Notes under the pieces: model-generated
What the model saw: the letters and a program-made list of their open reading frames with translations, nothing else
What the model was told of the DNA's origin: nothing
Database searches by the model: none
Made by a program: the position numbers and the translations under genes
Assembly (NCBI RefSeq): GCF_024347675.1
Contig: NZ_AP024881.1
Span: forward strand, 1,736,001-1,800,000
Source: Vibrio ishigakensis
GTDB taxonomy: Bacteria; Pseudomonadota; Gammaproteobacteria; Enterobacterales; Vibrionaceae
Direction of reading: 5' to 3'
DNA: 64,000 nucleotides
Shown: positions 34,476 to 43,140 of the stretch, piece by piece
Layout: every line of letters begins with the position of its first letter
Position numbering within the stretch: position 1 is the first letter of the stretch

Positions 34476-34757
34476 ATGGATACCAGAATTCAATTCAGAG
34501 TCGATGAAGAGACCAAACGTCTGGCTCAGCAAAGAGCGGAAAGCCAAGGTCGAACCTTAAGCGATGCATGTCGAGAACTCACTGAATCATTGGCAGAAGA
34601 ACAGCGCCAAGCGATGTCACAAGAAACTTGGTTGACCGAGCAGGTGAATGAAGCCTTTGCCAAATATGACGAAGGTAAGGCCGTATTCCATAACCACGAC
34701 TCAGCTAAAAGCCTTATTGAACAACGCAAGGCTAAGATTCGAAACCGAGACAAGTAA
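34476..34757 (+). CDS. RelB/DinJ-type antitoxin
   Basis: A 93-residue protein with an N-terminal ribbon-helix-helix domain (DTRIQFRVDEETKRLAQQRA, then GRTLSDACRELTESLAEEQR) and a flexible acidic C-terminal part that would wrap the toxin. Such antitoxins repress their own promoter. Its stop overlaps the toxin start by one base (TAATG), the usual coupling. A self-repressed promoter should lie in 34407-34475. It is the antitoxin of a type II pair. Confidence 0.86.
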   Translation: MDTRIQFRVDEETKRLAQQRAESQGRTLSDACRELTESLAEEQRQAMSQETWLTEQVNEAFAKYDEGKAVFHNHDSAKSLIEQRKAKIRNRDK

Positions 34758-35035
34758 TGATTTTCTGGGAAGAAAAGTCGCTTGATGATAGAGAAAAGAT
34801 CTTCGAGTTTCTTTACGACTTTAATCCAATAGCAGCAGAACGAACCGACGAACTCATTGAGCAGAATGTAGAACAGTTAAAGTCACACCCAGAAATGGGT
34901 GTACAACGTGATAGTATCCGCGGTCGGCTGTTAATCATCCCAGAGATATCCATGATCGTCTCTTACTGGAAAGATGATACCAACATCCGAGTGATGCGTG
35001 TTCTGCATCAAAAGCAGAAATTCCCTTGGACATAA
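34757..35035 (+). CDS. RelE/ParE-superfamily toxin
   Basis: A 92-residue RelE/ParE-fold protein. It begins MIFWEEKSLDDREKIFEFL, with the family LIIPEISMIVSYWKDD strand and the catalytic-type arginine in NIRVMRVLHQKQKFP near the end. RelE members cut mRNA on the ribosome, ParE members poison gyrase; sequence here does not decide. It is coupled by one base to the antitoxin. A MITE-like repeat begins 3 bp after the stop, so a conventional terminator is missing. Confidence 0.84.
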   Translation: MIFWEEKSLDDREKIFEFLYDFNPIAAERTDELIEQNVEQLKSHPEMGVQRDSIRGRLLIIPEISMIVSYWKDDTNIRVMRVLHQKQKFPWT

Positions 35036-35038
35036 AAG

Positions 35039-35351
35039 GTACATCGCAGATTAGAGAGGATCGTTAAAATTCCTTCTGAGCCAGTCACTCCCTCCGAGCG
35101 ATTGATTCACAAGGCCGCGGTGAACCCATCCTTGGGCGCTTGACGCTCGCCTCCCTGCGAGCGACACCTTGCTCCATCAATCACTCTCCAGGAGTTGTGA
35201 GCGACAGGCGTTGTTGCAGGGCAAGTGTTTGAGGCATGGATGCCGAAACCAAGCCTACAGGGAGGTATTTACGGCGGCTTGCCATGCATCACTAGCAGAG
35301 TGGGTACGCCAACCTGAAGTCATAGTTGTTCCCGCTAATCTGCGATGAACC
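35039..35351 (+). repeat. MITE-like dispersed repeat, copy 3
   Basis: About 313 bp starting 3 bp after the toxin stop codon. The left end carries CGCAGATTAGAGAGG and the right end CCCGCTAATCTGCGATGAACC, an imperfect inverted pair of about 20 bp. The interior matches copies 1 and 2 (GGCCGCGGTGAACCC, CTTGCTCCATCAATCACTC, AACCAAGCCTACAGGGAGG). Confidence 0.82.
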
Positions 35352-35408
35352 AAATAAAAAGCACACACCACCTTAGGCAGCATGTGCTTAATTCATAAAG
35401 TATTTTAC

Positions 35409-37313
35409 CTAAACACCCACGCTTTCAGCCCGCTGTGATTTCAGTTGCAGCAGGAATATACCTAGCACGAGTGCCGCACCAAGAATACCGAGGTTATAAG
35501 GGTTCAGTAGCAATAGCGGAATCGCAATAAAGGCCACCACTCTCTCTACTAGCTTCAGGCTCTTCAATAGATACCCTTCGATACTAATCGCTACCGCAAT
35601 AATGATGGCTAGAGTTTGTGCCACTGATAGAAGCACAGCCACGACGCCATCCTGAGTATTCACTATGTCCGTATAGGCCATCATGATTGGAATGATGAAT
35701 AGACCGCCAGCAAGCTTAAACGCCTCAACTGACGAGCGCATTGGGTTGGCGTTTGCTACACCCGCACCAGCAAATGCAGCTAGCGCAATCGGCGGTGTTA
35801 CGTTCGAGGTTTGAGATAGCCAGAATACGATAAGGTGCGCGGTTAGGAGCGGCAAACCAAAGTCGGTCAGCATAGGCACCGCCATTACCGCTAGTACGAT
35901 ATAAGCGGCGGTAACTGGAAGTCCCATACCTAGAATCAGCGCAACGATACTGATAAGACCCAAAGCCACTAGCATCTGACCACCGGAGAAGTCCATCACA
36001 AACTGAGTGAACTGCAGGCCGATACCCGTCTGTCCAACTACACCTACGATAATGCCCGCTGCGCCACATGCTGCCGAGATTGGCAGGGCCAGTAGCGCAC
36101 CGTTTTTCATACCCAGCAAAAACTGTGAGAAGTTGATTCGGCTGTGCTTACGCATCGAAGCCACTACTAGAATAGCGGCACAACCTGCGACACCTACCAG
36201 TAGAGGCGAGTAAGCCATCATGAGTAGCACAGTGATCAGTACAAGCGGGACCAGGTGGTGCGCACCGTGCTTCATCACCTCAATCACGGCTTCAGTGCGA
36301 CTAGCTGCTTTAAGATCCAGCTTGCACGCCATCAAATGCACATAAAACAGGGTACAGAAGAAGTACAAGATAGCCGGAGCAATAGAGGCAAACATGATGT
36401 CGCTGTATGGCACACCAGTAAACTGCGCCATTACAAACGCGCCCGCCCCCATGATAGGTGGCATGATCTGACCACCTGTCGAGGCAGCGGCTTCAATACC
36501 GGCTGCTTGCTCAGGCTTGTAACCTAGCTTCTTCATCATAGGGATGGTGATAGACCCGGTGGTTACTGTATTGGCGATAGCTGAGCCTGAAATAGAACCC
36601 AGACCTGCCGAGGCGAGCACTGCCGCTTTCGCTGGTCCGCCACGGTATTTACCGGCGATGGAAAATGCCAGATCAATAAAGAACTTACCGGCGCCGGTTA
36701 CCTCAAGGAAAGCGCCAAAGAGTACAAAGATAAATACTGTGGTCGCAGCGATACCTAGGGCTGAACCAAAAATACCGTTGGCAGAGAAGATCTGGAACTG
36801 GATCAGCTCTTGAAGGCTGTAGGTCTTGGTTGCAAAGGCGCTTGGTAGCATATCCCCAAACATGGAATAGCTAAGAAATAGCATGGCAATAAGCACCATA
36901 ACCAAACCGACAGTGCGGCGACACCCTTCCATCAGCAGTGCAATCAAGGCGATGCCTGCGGCCATATCTAGGTCAGAAAGGCCATAAAAGAGATAGTCGA
37001 TATCGTTATAGTCGAACACCGTCATGCGATAGGCAGCAAATACCACCAAGGCACTTAGCGCGACATCAAACACCCTACCCGGCAGGTAGAGCTTGCTATG
37101 AGGGTTTTTAATCAGTGGGTAGTGCAAAAAGATCAGCACTAGCACCCAACACAGATGTATTGGACGAAAATAGGTTGCAGAAATGGTTGAGGTAATACCC
37201 TGCCAAATTTGGAACACCGAGAGCGCGACCGCAACGGTCAGCACCAAATACCCAAGCATCTGCGTCAGCTTGTGGTACGGCAAATTTGATTCTTTATCAG
37301 TGACAACTTCCAT
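35409..37313 (-). CDS. TAXI-TRAP transporter fused permease (4TM/12TM)
   Basis: About 634 residues with many membrane spans, the fused small (Q) and large (M) subunits of a TRAP transporter. Conserved M-subunit segments include GSISGSAIANTVTTGSITIP, ASTGGQIMPPIMGAGAFVMA and LGMGLPVTAAYIVLAVMAVP. TRAP systems use a sodium gradient and a binding protein for solute import. The fusion pairs with the TAXI-type binding protein encoded upstream, separated by an attenuator-like hairpin. TAXI systems often carry glutamate, other organic acids or unknown solutes. The ATG at 37313 is preferred over a GTG three codons earlier; this choice is uncertain. Confidence 0.9.
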   Translation of the reverse strand: MEVVTDKESNLPYHKLTQMLGYLVLTVAVALSVFQIWQGITSTISATYFRPIHLCWVLVLIFLHYPLIKNPHSKLYLPGRVFDVALSALVVFAAYRMTVFDYNDIDYLFYGLSDLDMAAGIALIALLMEGCRRTVGLVMVLIAMLFLSYSMFGDMLPSAFATKTYSLQELIQFQIFSANGIFGSALGIAATTVFIFVLFGAFLEVTGAGKFFIDLAFSIAGKYRGGPAKAAVLASAGLGSISGSAIANTVTTGSITIPMMKKLGYKPEQAAGIEAAASTGGQIMPPIMGAGAFVMAQFTGVPYSDIMFASIAPAILYFFCTLFYVHLMACKLDLKAASRTEAVIEVMKHGAHHLVPLVLITVLLMMAYSPLLVGVAGCAAILVVASMRKHSRINFSQFLLGMKNGALLALPISAACGAAGIIVGVVGQTGIGLQFTQFVMDFSGGQMLVALGLISIVALILGMGLPVTAAYIVLAVMAVPMLTDFGLPLLTAHLIVFWLSQTSNVTPPIALAAFAGAGVANANPMRSSVEAFKLAGGLFIIPIMMAYTDIVNTQDGVVAVLLSVAQTLAIIIAVAISIEGYLLKSLKLVERVVAFIAIPLLLLNPYNLGILGAALVLGIFLLQLKSQRAESVGV

Positions 37314-37347
37314 ATAGTTCACTCTGGCTGGTTGGGTTTTAATACAG

Positions 37348-37379
37348 AAAAAGCAAGACTCTAGTTAGAGCCTTGCTTT
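37348..37379 (-). terminator. Intercistronic hairpin between TAXI binding protein and permease
   Basis: On the minus strand AAAGCAAGGCTCTA pairs with AGAGTCTTGCTTT (one mismatch) and is followed by TTTTTC. Partial termination here would make more binding protein than permease, as is common in transporters. Confidence 0.75.
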
Positions 37380-37391
37380 AGTAGAGCTAAA

Positions 37392-38318
37392 TTATTGTGC
37401 AACAGAGTCTAGATATTTCTTCGCACCTTCGTGTAGAGGCACACCTTGCAGACGCTCAGCGTTTGCTGGAGTAGTCATCTCAGCCATCTTAACGACCTTG
37501 CGAACCTCTTCCATGTTCTCGTATGCCGCCTTGGTTAGGTTAAACGCCATCTCTTCATCCATGTTCGCGTTAACCACAAGTACGTTCCATACGCTCAAAG
37601 TCGATACTTCACCTACGTTGTTGTAAACGTTCGCTGGGATGTCATAAGAGCTGTACGCTGGGTTCTGCTCAATGAATGCCTTGCTCTCAGCATCTGAGAT
37701 AGAAAGCACCTTGATCTTATGAGTCAGGGCAACCTGAGTTACTGCGCCAACACCTTGACCACCAACGATAAAACCAGCATCAACCTGCCCGTTCGCTAGC
37801 GCATTTGTGGTTTCAGAGTAGTTTAGGTAAACCGCTTTGATGTCGTTCTTCACATCGATACCGATAGACTCAAGCAGTGCTGCTGAAGTTACCGCAGTAC
37901 CGCTTCCTGGTGCGCCAAGAGAAACGCGCTTACCTTTAAGGTCTGCTAGAGAGTTGATGCCTGAGTTATCTAAAGTCAATGTATGCACTAGGTTTGGATA
38001 CAGTGCGAAAAGGGTTTTCACTGGCATCTTTTTAGGGAATTTGCCTTCACCTTTATAAGCATCCAGCACTACGTTGCCCATTGCAATACCAGCAATCATG
38101 TCACCGCGAACCACTTTGATGGTATTTTCAACAGAAGCTGCTGTTACCTCAGCTTTTGCGTTTACATCCGGCACATGCTCACTCCATACCTTTGCCAGAG
38201 CACCACCAAATGGATAGTAGATACCGCTTTGACCGCCAGTACCGATTGAGTAGTTTGCTGCGCTCGCAACAAACGGCAGCATAGCCAACACTGCCCCAAG
38301 AAATTTACGTTTTAACAC
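37392..38318 (-). CDS. TAXI-family TRAP solute-binding protein
   Basis: A 308-residue periplasmic protein. The signal peptide ends ASAA. The mature protein starts NYSIGTGGQSGIYYPFGGAL, the TAXI signature. Later KGKRVSLGAPGSGTAVT and QVDAGFIVGGQGV form the ligand pocket. It is encoded upstream of the fused TRAP permease in the same operon and must deliver the solute to it. TAXI members bind glutamate, alpha-ketoglutarate or unidentified ligands; none can be chosen here. Confidence 0.92.
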   Translation of the reverse strand: MLKRKFLGAVLAMLPFVASAANYSIGTGGQSGIYYPFGGALAKVWSEHVPDVNAKAEVTAASVENTIKVVRGDMIAGIAMGNVVLDAYKGEGKFPKKMPVKTLFALYPNLVHTLTLDNSGINSLADLKGKRVSLGAPGSGTAVTSAALLESIGIDVKNDIKAVYLNYSETTNALANGQVDAGFIVGGQGVGAVTQVALTHKIKVLSISDAESKAFIEQNPAYSSYDIPANVYNNVGEVSTLSVWNVLVVNANMDEEMAFNLTKAAYENMEEVRKVVKMAEMTTPANAERLQGVPLHEGAKKYLDSVAQ

Positions 38319-38500
38319 TATCTTCTCCTTGATATAAATACGTATGCAATCGAGCCTGCATGCGTAGCTAGTTATTCAAGATACGAGAATACTGATGTGT
38401 TTAAAGGCGTCCATTTTTGCAAACTATAAATGTGAGCAAAATGTAACTATTTGAAATACAAGTGTGAACAATAGCTCATTTATGAACTTTATAATATTGG

Positions 38501-39424
38501 TCAGCCATATCGCTTCTCAAACGCCTGAACCAAGAAATCAATCAATAAGCTGATGCGCTTTGGCTGATGCAAACGGCTGGCATAGATAAGGTTCAAATCC
38601 GCACTGTCTAGGTTTAGATGATTAAAGTTCACCTTAAACCCTTGTAAAACTGGCACTAATATCCCATTGGCCAAGTCTTGCTTTACATCCAGATTAGACT
38701 TAAGCGCTATACCCTGCCCCTGGCTTGCCCAGTAGCGAATCACCTCACCATCATCGGAGAGCATGGCTGGTTCTACCGTAATGGAATATTGATCCTGCTT
38801 ATCTTTAAAGTGCCAGTTTCTCAGTGCTTCGTTGTTTCGCATCATTACCAAACAGCGGTGGTCTTTAAGCTCACTCGGCGAGCGTAAGGGTGCATAATTT
38901 TTCAGATAATCAGGAGATGCCACCAGTAAGCGATGACTCTTTGCTAACTTGCGACTAATAAGAGAACTGTCCGGCAGATCCCCATAGCGGATAATCAGAT
39001 CCATACCCGCCTCGGTGACATTAAACAGGTGGTCATGGAAGTTGAGCTGTGGGGTTACATTTGGATAGAGAGTGCAGAACTCGGATAAAAGTGGCAATAA
39101 TATCTGTTTGGCCACATCCTTGGGCGCGCTGATCTTAATCGTACCTCGCACATCATCCGACTGATGAGTGAGCACATTCTCAAGCTCAGCTACCTGCTCT
39201 AGTATCTGCTGACACTGACGATAATACTCAGCACCAGAGTCGGTCAATGAGATATGGCGCGTGGTACGTTGCAATAGTTTTACCCCGTAGCGCTGCTCGA
39301 TAGCCTTCAGTCGTGTGGTCACTGTTGCTGCCGACAAGCCCAATTGATTCGCGGCTCCTACCAAGCTTAAGTTGTCCACAATAGCGACAAACATTCGCAT
39401 ATCCTGAAGCTTATCCATACTCAT
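38501..39424 (-). CDS. LysR-family transcriptional regulator
   Basis: A 307-residue regulator with an N-terminal winged HTH (LSLVGAANQLGLSAATVTTRLKAIEQRYG) and a substrate-binding-like C-domain with GTIKISAPKDVAKQ and IIRYGDLPDSSLI. It is divergent from an SDR-MFS pair and faces a TTGAA-N7-TTCAA palindrome near its own start, a typical LysR arrangement of autoregulation and activation of the divergent genes. The inducer is unknown. Confidence 0.93.
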   Translation of the reverse strand: MSMDKLQDMRMFVAIVDNLSLVGAANQLGLSAATVTTRLKAIEQRYGVKLLQRTTRHISLTDSGAEYYRQCQQILEQVAELENVLTHQSDDVRGTIKISAPKDVAKQILLPLLSEFCTLYPNVTPQLNFHDHLFNVTEAGMDLIIRYGDLPDSSLISRKLAKSHRLLVASPDYLKNYAPLRSPSELKDHRCLVMMRNNEALRNWHFKDKQDQYSITVEPAMLSDDGEVIRYWASQGQGIALKSNLDVKQDLANGILVPVLQGFKVNFNHLNLDSADLNLIYASRLHQPKRISLLIDFLVQAFEKRYG

Positions 39425-39441
39425 ACCATTATTAAAAATTA

Positions 39442-39458
39442 TTGAATAGTTAATTCAA
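39442..39458. promoter_or_regulatory. Palindrome in the LysR/SDR divergent region
   Basis: TTGAA at 39442-39446 and TTCAA at 39454-39458 form a dyad separated by 7 bp, consistent with a LysR recognition site (T-N11-A type). It lies 18 bp upstream of the regulator start codon. Confidence 0.6.
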
Positions 39459-39527
39459 ATTTTTGCTAATTATTAAAATAATAACAAGCAGTATTATCTG
39501 CTCCATACCAAACAGTTGGAGCGGAAC

Positions 39528-40175
39528 ATGAACAAATTTATTGTCGTCGGCGGCACATCCGGCATCGGCAAAGCACTAGCAGATACCCTCGAAAAACAAG
39601 GTCATGAAGTCATCGTCGGCAGTCGTCGAGCTGGTCTAAATATTCAAGACAATCAATCTATTCAGAACTTCTTCAAAAACGCGGGAGAGTTCGACCACCT
39701 CATTATCACCGCTGGCTCTTATGCCCCGAGCGGTGGGGTTAAAGAGCTAGACCTTGTCGAGGCAGCAGATGCCTTCGATACCAAATTCTGGGGAAGCATG
39801 CGCCTAGTTCAGCAAGCTATCCCTTACCTAAAAGGCTCAATTACCCTTACCTCTGGCATGCTGTCTCGAAAACCGGTGGCAAATACCTTAGTAAAAACCG
39901 CCGCCAATGCTGCCCTCGAAGCAAGTGCAAAGGTACTGGCAAAAGAGTTAGCTCCAATCCGAGTTAACGTAGTCAGCCCCGGCCTTACTCAAACAGAAGC
40001 CTATTCAGGCATGAGTGAAGATTCTCGCCAAGCCATGTTCGAAAACGCATCTAAGTCTCTGCCTTTAGGCAAAGTCGCCACTGCAGATGATCTGGTAGGC
40101 GGCTATCTGCTGGCAATAGAGAATCCTGTAATCACAGGTTCAGTTATCGATATCAATGGCGGCGCACTGCTGTAA
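39528..40175 (+). CDS. Short-chain dehydrogenase/reductase
   Basis: A 215-residue SDR. The cofactor loop is VVGGTSGIGKALADTLE; NAG-like contacts sit in HLIITAGSYAPSGG. The catalytic Ser is in TLTSGMLSRK near residue 110. The usual YxxxK motif appears replaced (NTLVKTAANAALEA retains Lys but not Tyr), so catalysis may be atypical. It ends with the typical TGSVIDINGGALL. GGAG six bases upstream supports the ATG at 39528. It precedes and slightly overlaps the region of an MFS transporter gene and is divergent from LysR, a common detoxification layout. Confidence 0.86.
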   Translation: MNKFIVVGGTSGIGKALADTLEKQGHEVIVGSRRAGLNIQDNQSIQNFFKNAGEFDHLIITAGSYAPSGGVKELDLVEAADAFDTKFWGSMRLVQQAIPYLKGSITLTSGMLSRKPVANTLVKTAANAALEASAKVLAKELAPIRVNVVSPGLTQTEAYSGMSEDSRQAMFENASKSLPLGKVATADDLVGGYLLAIENPVITGSVIDINGGALL

Positions 40176-40185
40176 GGAGCATATG

Positions 40186-41367
40186 ATGAAAAATGCACAC
40201 AATGAAAAAATGCCACTTTCAGTTTGGCTACTTACCCTTTCGGCGTTCGCTATTGGCACCGCTGAATTTGTTATCGCTGGTATTTTGACCCAGGTATCAG
40301 AATCTCTGCACATCACCGAAGGACAGGCGGGCAACCTTATTACCGCCTATGCGTTGGCCATCGTTGTCGGCGGTCCGATTTTGATGCTGGCGCTATCTAA
40401 GGTAGACAAGCGTAAAGCGCTACTTTCTCTACTTGGGCTATTTATTCTGGGCAATCTTATCTCTGCGACCACCCACTCTTACCATCTATTGCTGCTAAGT
40501 CGCGTGTTGTCTGGTCTTACACAAGGTCCTTTCTATGGCATCGGCGCGGTAGTGGCAACCCAGCTGGTATCAGAAAAAATGGCAGGTCGCGCGGTAGGTC
40601 AGATGTTTGCAGGCCTTACTCTAGCGAACGTGCTTGGCGTACCTGCTGGCACTTGGATTGGCAATGAGTTTGGCTGGAACACAACCTTCTGGGCGGTTGC
40701 CGTACTTGGAGTACTGGCAACGGTATTGATTGCCTTTGTTATCAAGATCAAGCCGCAAGCGGAGGCGACTCCTCTTAGTAAGCAAGTGGGCGCATTTAAA
40801 AACCCTGCCCTACTCTCTGGTCTTGTTATCACAGTATTGGGATGGTCCGGCTTCATGGCTTTCTACGGCTACATTTCACCTATCGCTGAAAACGTGGCTC
40901 ATATGCAACGTGACAATGTCACCTGGCTACTTATTCTAGTTGGTGCAGGTCTGGTAATTGGTAACCACCTAGGCGGGAAAAGCGCGGATATGAATCTCAG
41001 TAAATCACTCACCCTTTGGCTTGTTGCAACAATCGTTGTGCTGATTGCTCTAGGCAGCTTTGCCAGCAATACCACTGCCTTTATCGTGCTCGCCTTTATC
41101 TTCGGTGTGGTCTCTTTTGCCAAAGTACCTGCAATGCAACTAAGGGTTATGACCCATGGTGGAGAAGGACAGGAGCTGGCAGCAACCGCGAATATCTCAG
41201 CTTTCAACCTAGCCAACGCCATCGGCGGCATGATAGGCAGTAGCGTTATCGACGCCCGAGCGTTTAGCACTCAGTCATTGCCCTACTTTGCCATCATCAT
41301 TCCCGTTATCGGCCTAATGTTCTTGTTACATAACAACCGAAGAATGAAAGCCATAGCAACCGCCTAA
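40186..41367 (+). CDS. MFS efflux transporter (DHA1-like)
   Basis: About 393 residues with twelve membrane spans. The N-terminal LSAFAIGTAEFVIAGILTQV is typical of DHA1 drug or sugar efflux proteins, and the loop after TM2 reads LALSKVDKRKALL. It probably exports a small molecule from the cytoplasm using the proton gradient. AGGAG lies six bases upstream of the ATG at 40186; an ATG one codon earlier is also possible. It follows the SDR by 10 bp, so the pair is one operon under the LysR regulator. A terminator follows. Confidence 0.9.
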   Translation: MKNAHNEKMPLSVWLLTLSAFAIGTAEFVIAGILTQVSESLHITEGQAGNLITAYALAIVVGGPILMLALSKVDKRKALLSLLGLFILGNLISATTHSYHLLLLSRVLSGLTQGPFYGIGAVVATQLVSEKMAGRAVGQMFAGLTLANVLGVPAGTWIGNEFGWNTTFWAVAVLGVLATVLIAFVIKIKPQAEATPLSKQVGAFKNPALLSGLVITVLGWSGFMAFYGYISPIAENVAHMQRDNVTWLLILVGAGLVIGNHLGGKSADMNLSKSLTLWLVATIVVLIALGSFASNTTAFIVLAFIFGVVSFAKVPAMQLRVMTHGGEGQELAATANISAFNLANAIGGMIGSSVIDARAFSTQSLPYFAIIIPVIGLMFLLHNNRRMKAIATA

Positions 41368-41374
41368 CCCTTTT

Positions 41375-41406
41375 AAGTCGCACCTAGGAGTGCGACTTCT
41401 TTATTT
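41375..41406 (+). terminator. Rho-independent terminator of the SDR-MFS operon
   Basis: AAGTCGCAC pairs exactly with GTGCGACTT around CTAGGA, followed by CTTTATTT. Confidence 0.88.
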
Positions 41407-41508
41407 GGACTAGCAAGTTTTCTAAAAGCCACTAGTAATTTCCCGAGTTATCTTAGTCGCTCTGCCAGCGTAAATTATCTACATGGTAAGAAGTGGAGCG
41501 GCAGAAAT

Positions 41509-41745
41509 ATGAACTCAGCCTCGATTGTACTTTCAGTTCAAAAACCTAGTGGTCATTTCACGACGTGCGAGAGCATTAAAGGTACTTACGCCAAGTGCTC
41601 TAACCTGTTCTCACAGATGAGCACAGAGTATGTAGACCATGGAGATTTAATCTATCGAGTGGACTTGGTTGACGAAAAAGAAAACGTTGTCTCGCGCAAG
41701 ATGCTCAGAAATGTTATTGAAGGCGACCTGTTCAGTTTCGCGTAA
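41509..41745 (+). CDS. Small protein of unknown function
   Basis: A 78-residue protein starting at an ATG with GTGGAG about 11 nt upstream. It is soluble with mixed charge and no recognised motif; two Cys (FTTCESIK and YAKCSN) lie 11 residues apart. It stands between the MFS operon and a membrane protein gene on the other strand. Unrecognised. Confidence 0.55.
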   Translation: MNSASIVLSVQKPSGHFTTCESIKGTYAKCSNLFSQMSTEYVDHGDLIYRVDLVDEKENVVSRKMLRNVIEGDLFSFA

Positions 41746-41810
41746 GGCGAAGCACAACAACAGGCCCACCTTACCCTTTTAAGTCATCAATTCGCTGCTT
41801 GACCAATGCA

Positions 41811-42455
41811 CTAGCCTTTCTTGATCTTCTGAGCTTTCTTACGCATCACCCAGATAATTGCCAGTCCACCTATCAGCATCATTGTGATACCTACATACAT
41901 GACAATCCTGTATGTTTTAGCCTGAGATCCGGCCTTCGACAAAGTAGATTTCACTGACTCTAAGTTACTAGCACCTATAGCGTTAACCAGGTTGCCCTCA
42001 CCATTGAGATAGGTAATGGCATAATTTTCTGCATTCACCGTTAGAAGAGAGCCCAACACTTTATCTCCTACACCACTCGCTAGCATGTGCCGCTGTAATG
42101 AAGTGGAAAATTCATCAATTACCGTAACCATTCTCCAGTTGTCGTTTTGGTCTTTTCTAAAGACCAGTCGATCATTTTCGTTATCGAGTGATAGGGCAAT
42201 CAGTGACACCGAATCCGGAGCATTTAGCTGATAGTCACTGACACCTCGAGCACAGGCTACTTCTAGAGAAGAAGACGCCTCACAGTTAGCAAAGTGTTTA
42301 AAAAGCAGAGTAATTGGGACATCACCAGCGTTAATGGATGCAGTATCGACGGAGTAAGAGTGATTTGCCTTACCTTGTCCGCTCATGGTAACGAACAGGC
42401 CAAACACAATCAGTGCAATACCCACGTACAGTTTATCTCTTAGTTTTCTATCCAT
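41811..42455 (-). CDS. Two-span membrane protein of unknown function
   Basis: About 214 residues. A first membrane span (residues 9-27) is followed by an extracytoplasmic domain of about 150 residues containing two Cys (FANCEAS and VACARG), then a second span (185-205) and a basic tail (MRKKAQKIKKG). I do not recognise the family. The periplasmic loop could be a sensor domain. The ATG at 42455 is preferred over a longer start. It lies downstream, on the same strand, of a small gene (42607) near a CadC-like regulator. Confidence 0.6.
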   Translation of the reverse strand: MDRKLRDKLYVGIALIVFGLFVTMSGQGKANHSYSVDTASINAGDVPITLLFKHFANCEASSSLEVACARGVSDYQLNAPDSVSLIALSLDNENDRLVFRKDQNDNWRMVTVIDEFSTSLQRHMLASGVGDKVLGSLLTVNAENYAITYLNGEGNLVNAIGASNLESVKSTLSKAGSQAKTYRIVMYVGITMMLIGGLAIIWVMRKKAQKIKKG

Positions 42456-42606
42456 TACCGTCCCACTCAAATTCAGCAATCGCGCTCAAAAATCGAAAGA
42501 TAGCAGAATACGATTTTGCGATGACGATGTGAAATAAGATTGAGAAAAAGCAGGTGCTTTAATAAGCGAATAGACTATCGGCCTGCTCTGGACTGGGTTT
42601 TCAGGC

Positions 42607-42975
42607 TCAGTGCTGATCAAAGAATCGTTTTAGTGCAGGCAGTAATCGAGATTCAAGCTGAGAAAGAGGTAGATACAGCCATCTGCCTTCATTACTAAAT
42701 GCACTCATGTCGTAGTGATCAAGGTAAGGGCCAATCACGAATACCTTACTGGCATGATGCAGTCCCGAATCCAACACTCTTTTGTAATAAGCACAATCAA
42801 GAACCAGCACATCCCCTTCTTCCAATGCTGGCTCTTTACCCTCGCTTGAATACACAAAATTAACCTGAGATAGCTCAGACTTTAGGCTGGCCTCTAACGC
42901 CTCAAATAGCTTTCTGTCACCGTAAAATTGAATCTTCACCCTAGAGTCTAATTTTAAAAAGAAATACCTAACCAA
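42607..42975 (-). CDS. Possible degenerate receiver-like small protein
   Basis: A 122-residue soluble protein opening with TTG. The alternation of hydrophobic strands and helices (VKIQFYGDRKLFEAL, GDVLVLDCAYYKRVL, SKVFVIGPYLDHYDM) resembles a response-regulator receiver, but the conserved Asp/Lys pattern is not convincing. It reads away from the divergent CadC-like regulator. Function unknown. Confidence 0.45.
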   Translation of the reverse strand: MVRYFFLKLDSRVKIQFYGDRKLFEALEASLKSELSQVNFVYSSEGKEPALEEGDVLVLDCAYYKRVLDSGLHHASKVFVIGPYLDHYDMSAFSNEGRWLYLPLSQLESRLLPALKRFFDQH

Positions 42976-43140
42976 AACATGGCAGAGGGCACAGGCTTTC
43001 GTTACTGGTAGATTTACTAGTGAACCGATGAAGATTTACTAGTGGCTTATAGTGAAAAGCGAAAACAAAGATGACAGCAATCCTTATGCAACATAGCTGC
43101 TGTAGACTGCAAATATCCAATAATTTCAATTACTACCGTC

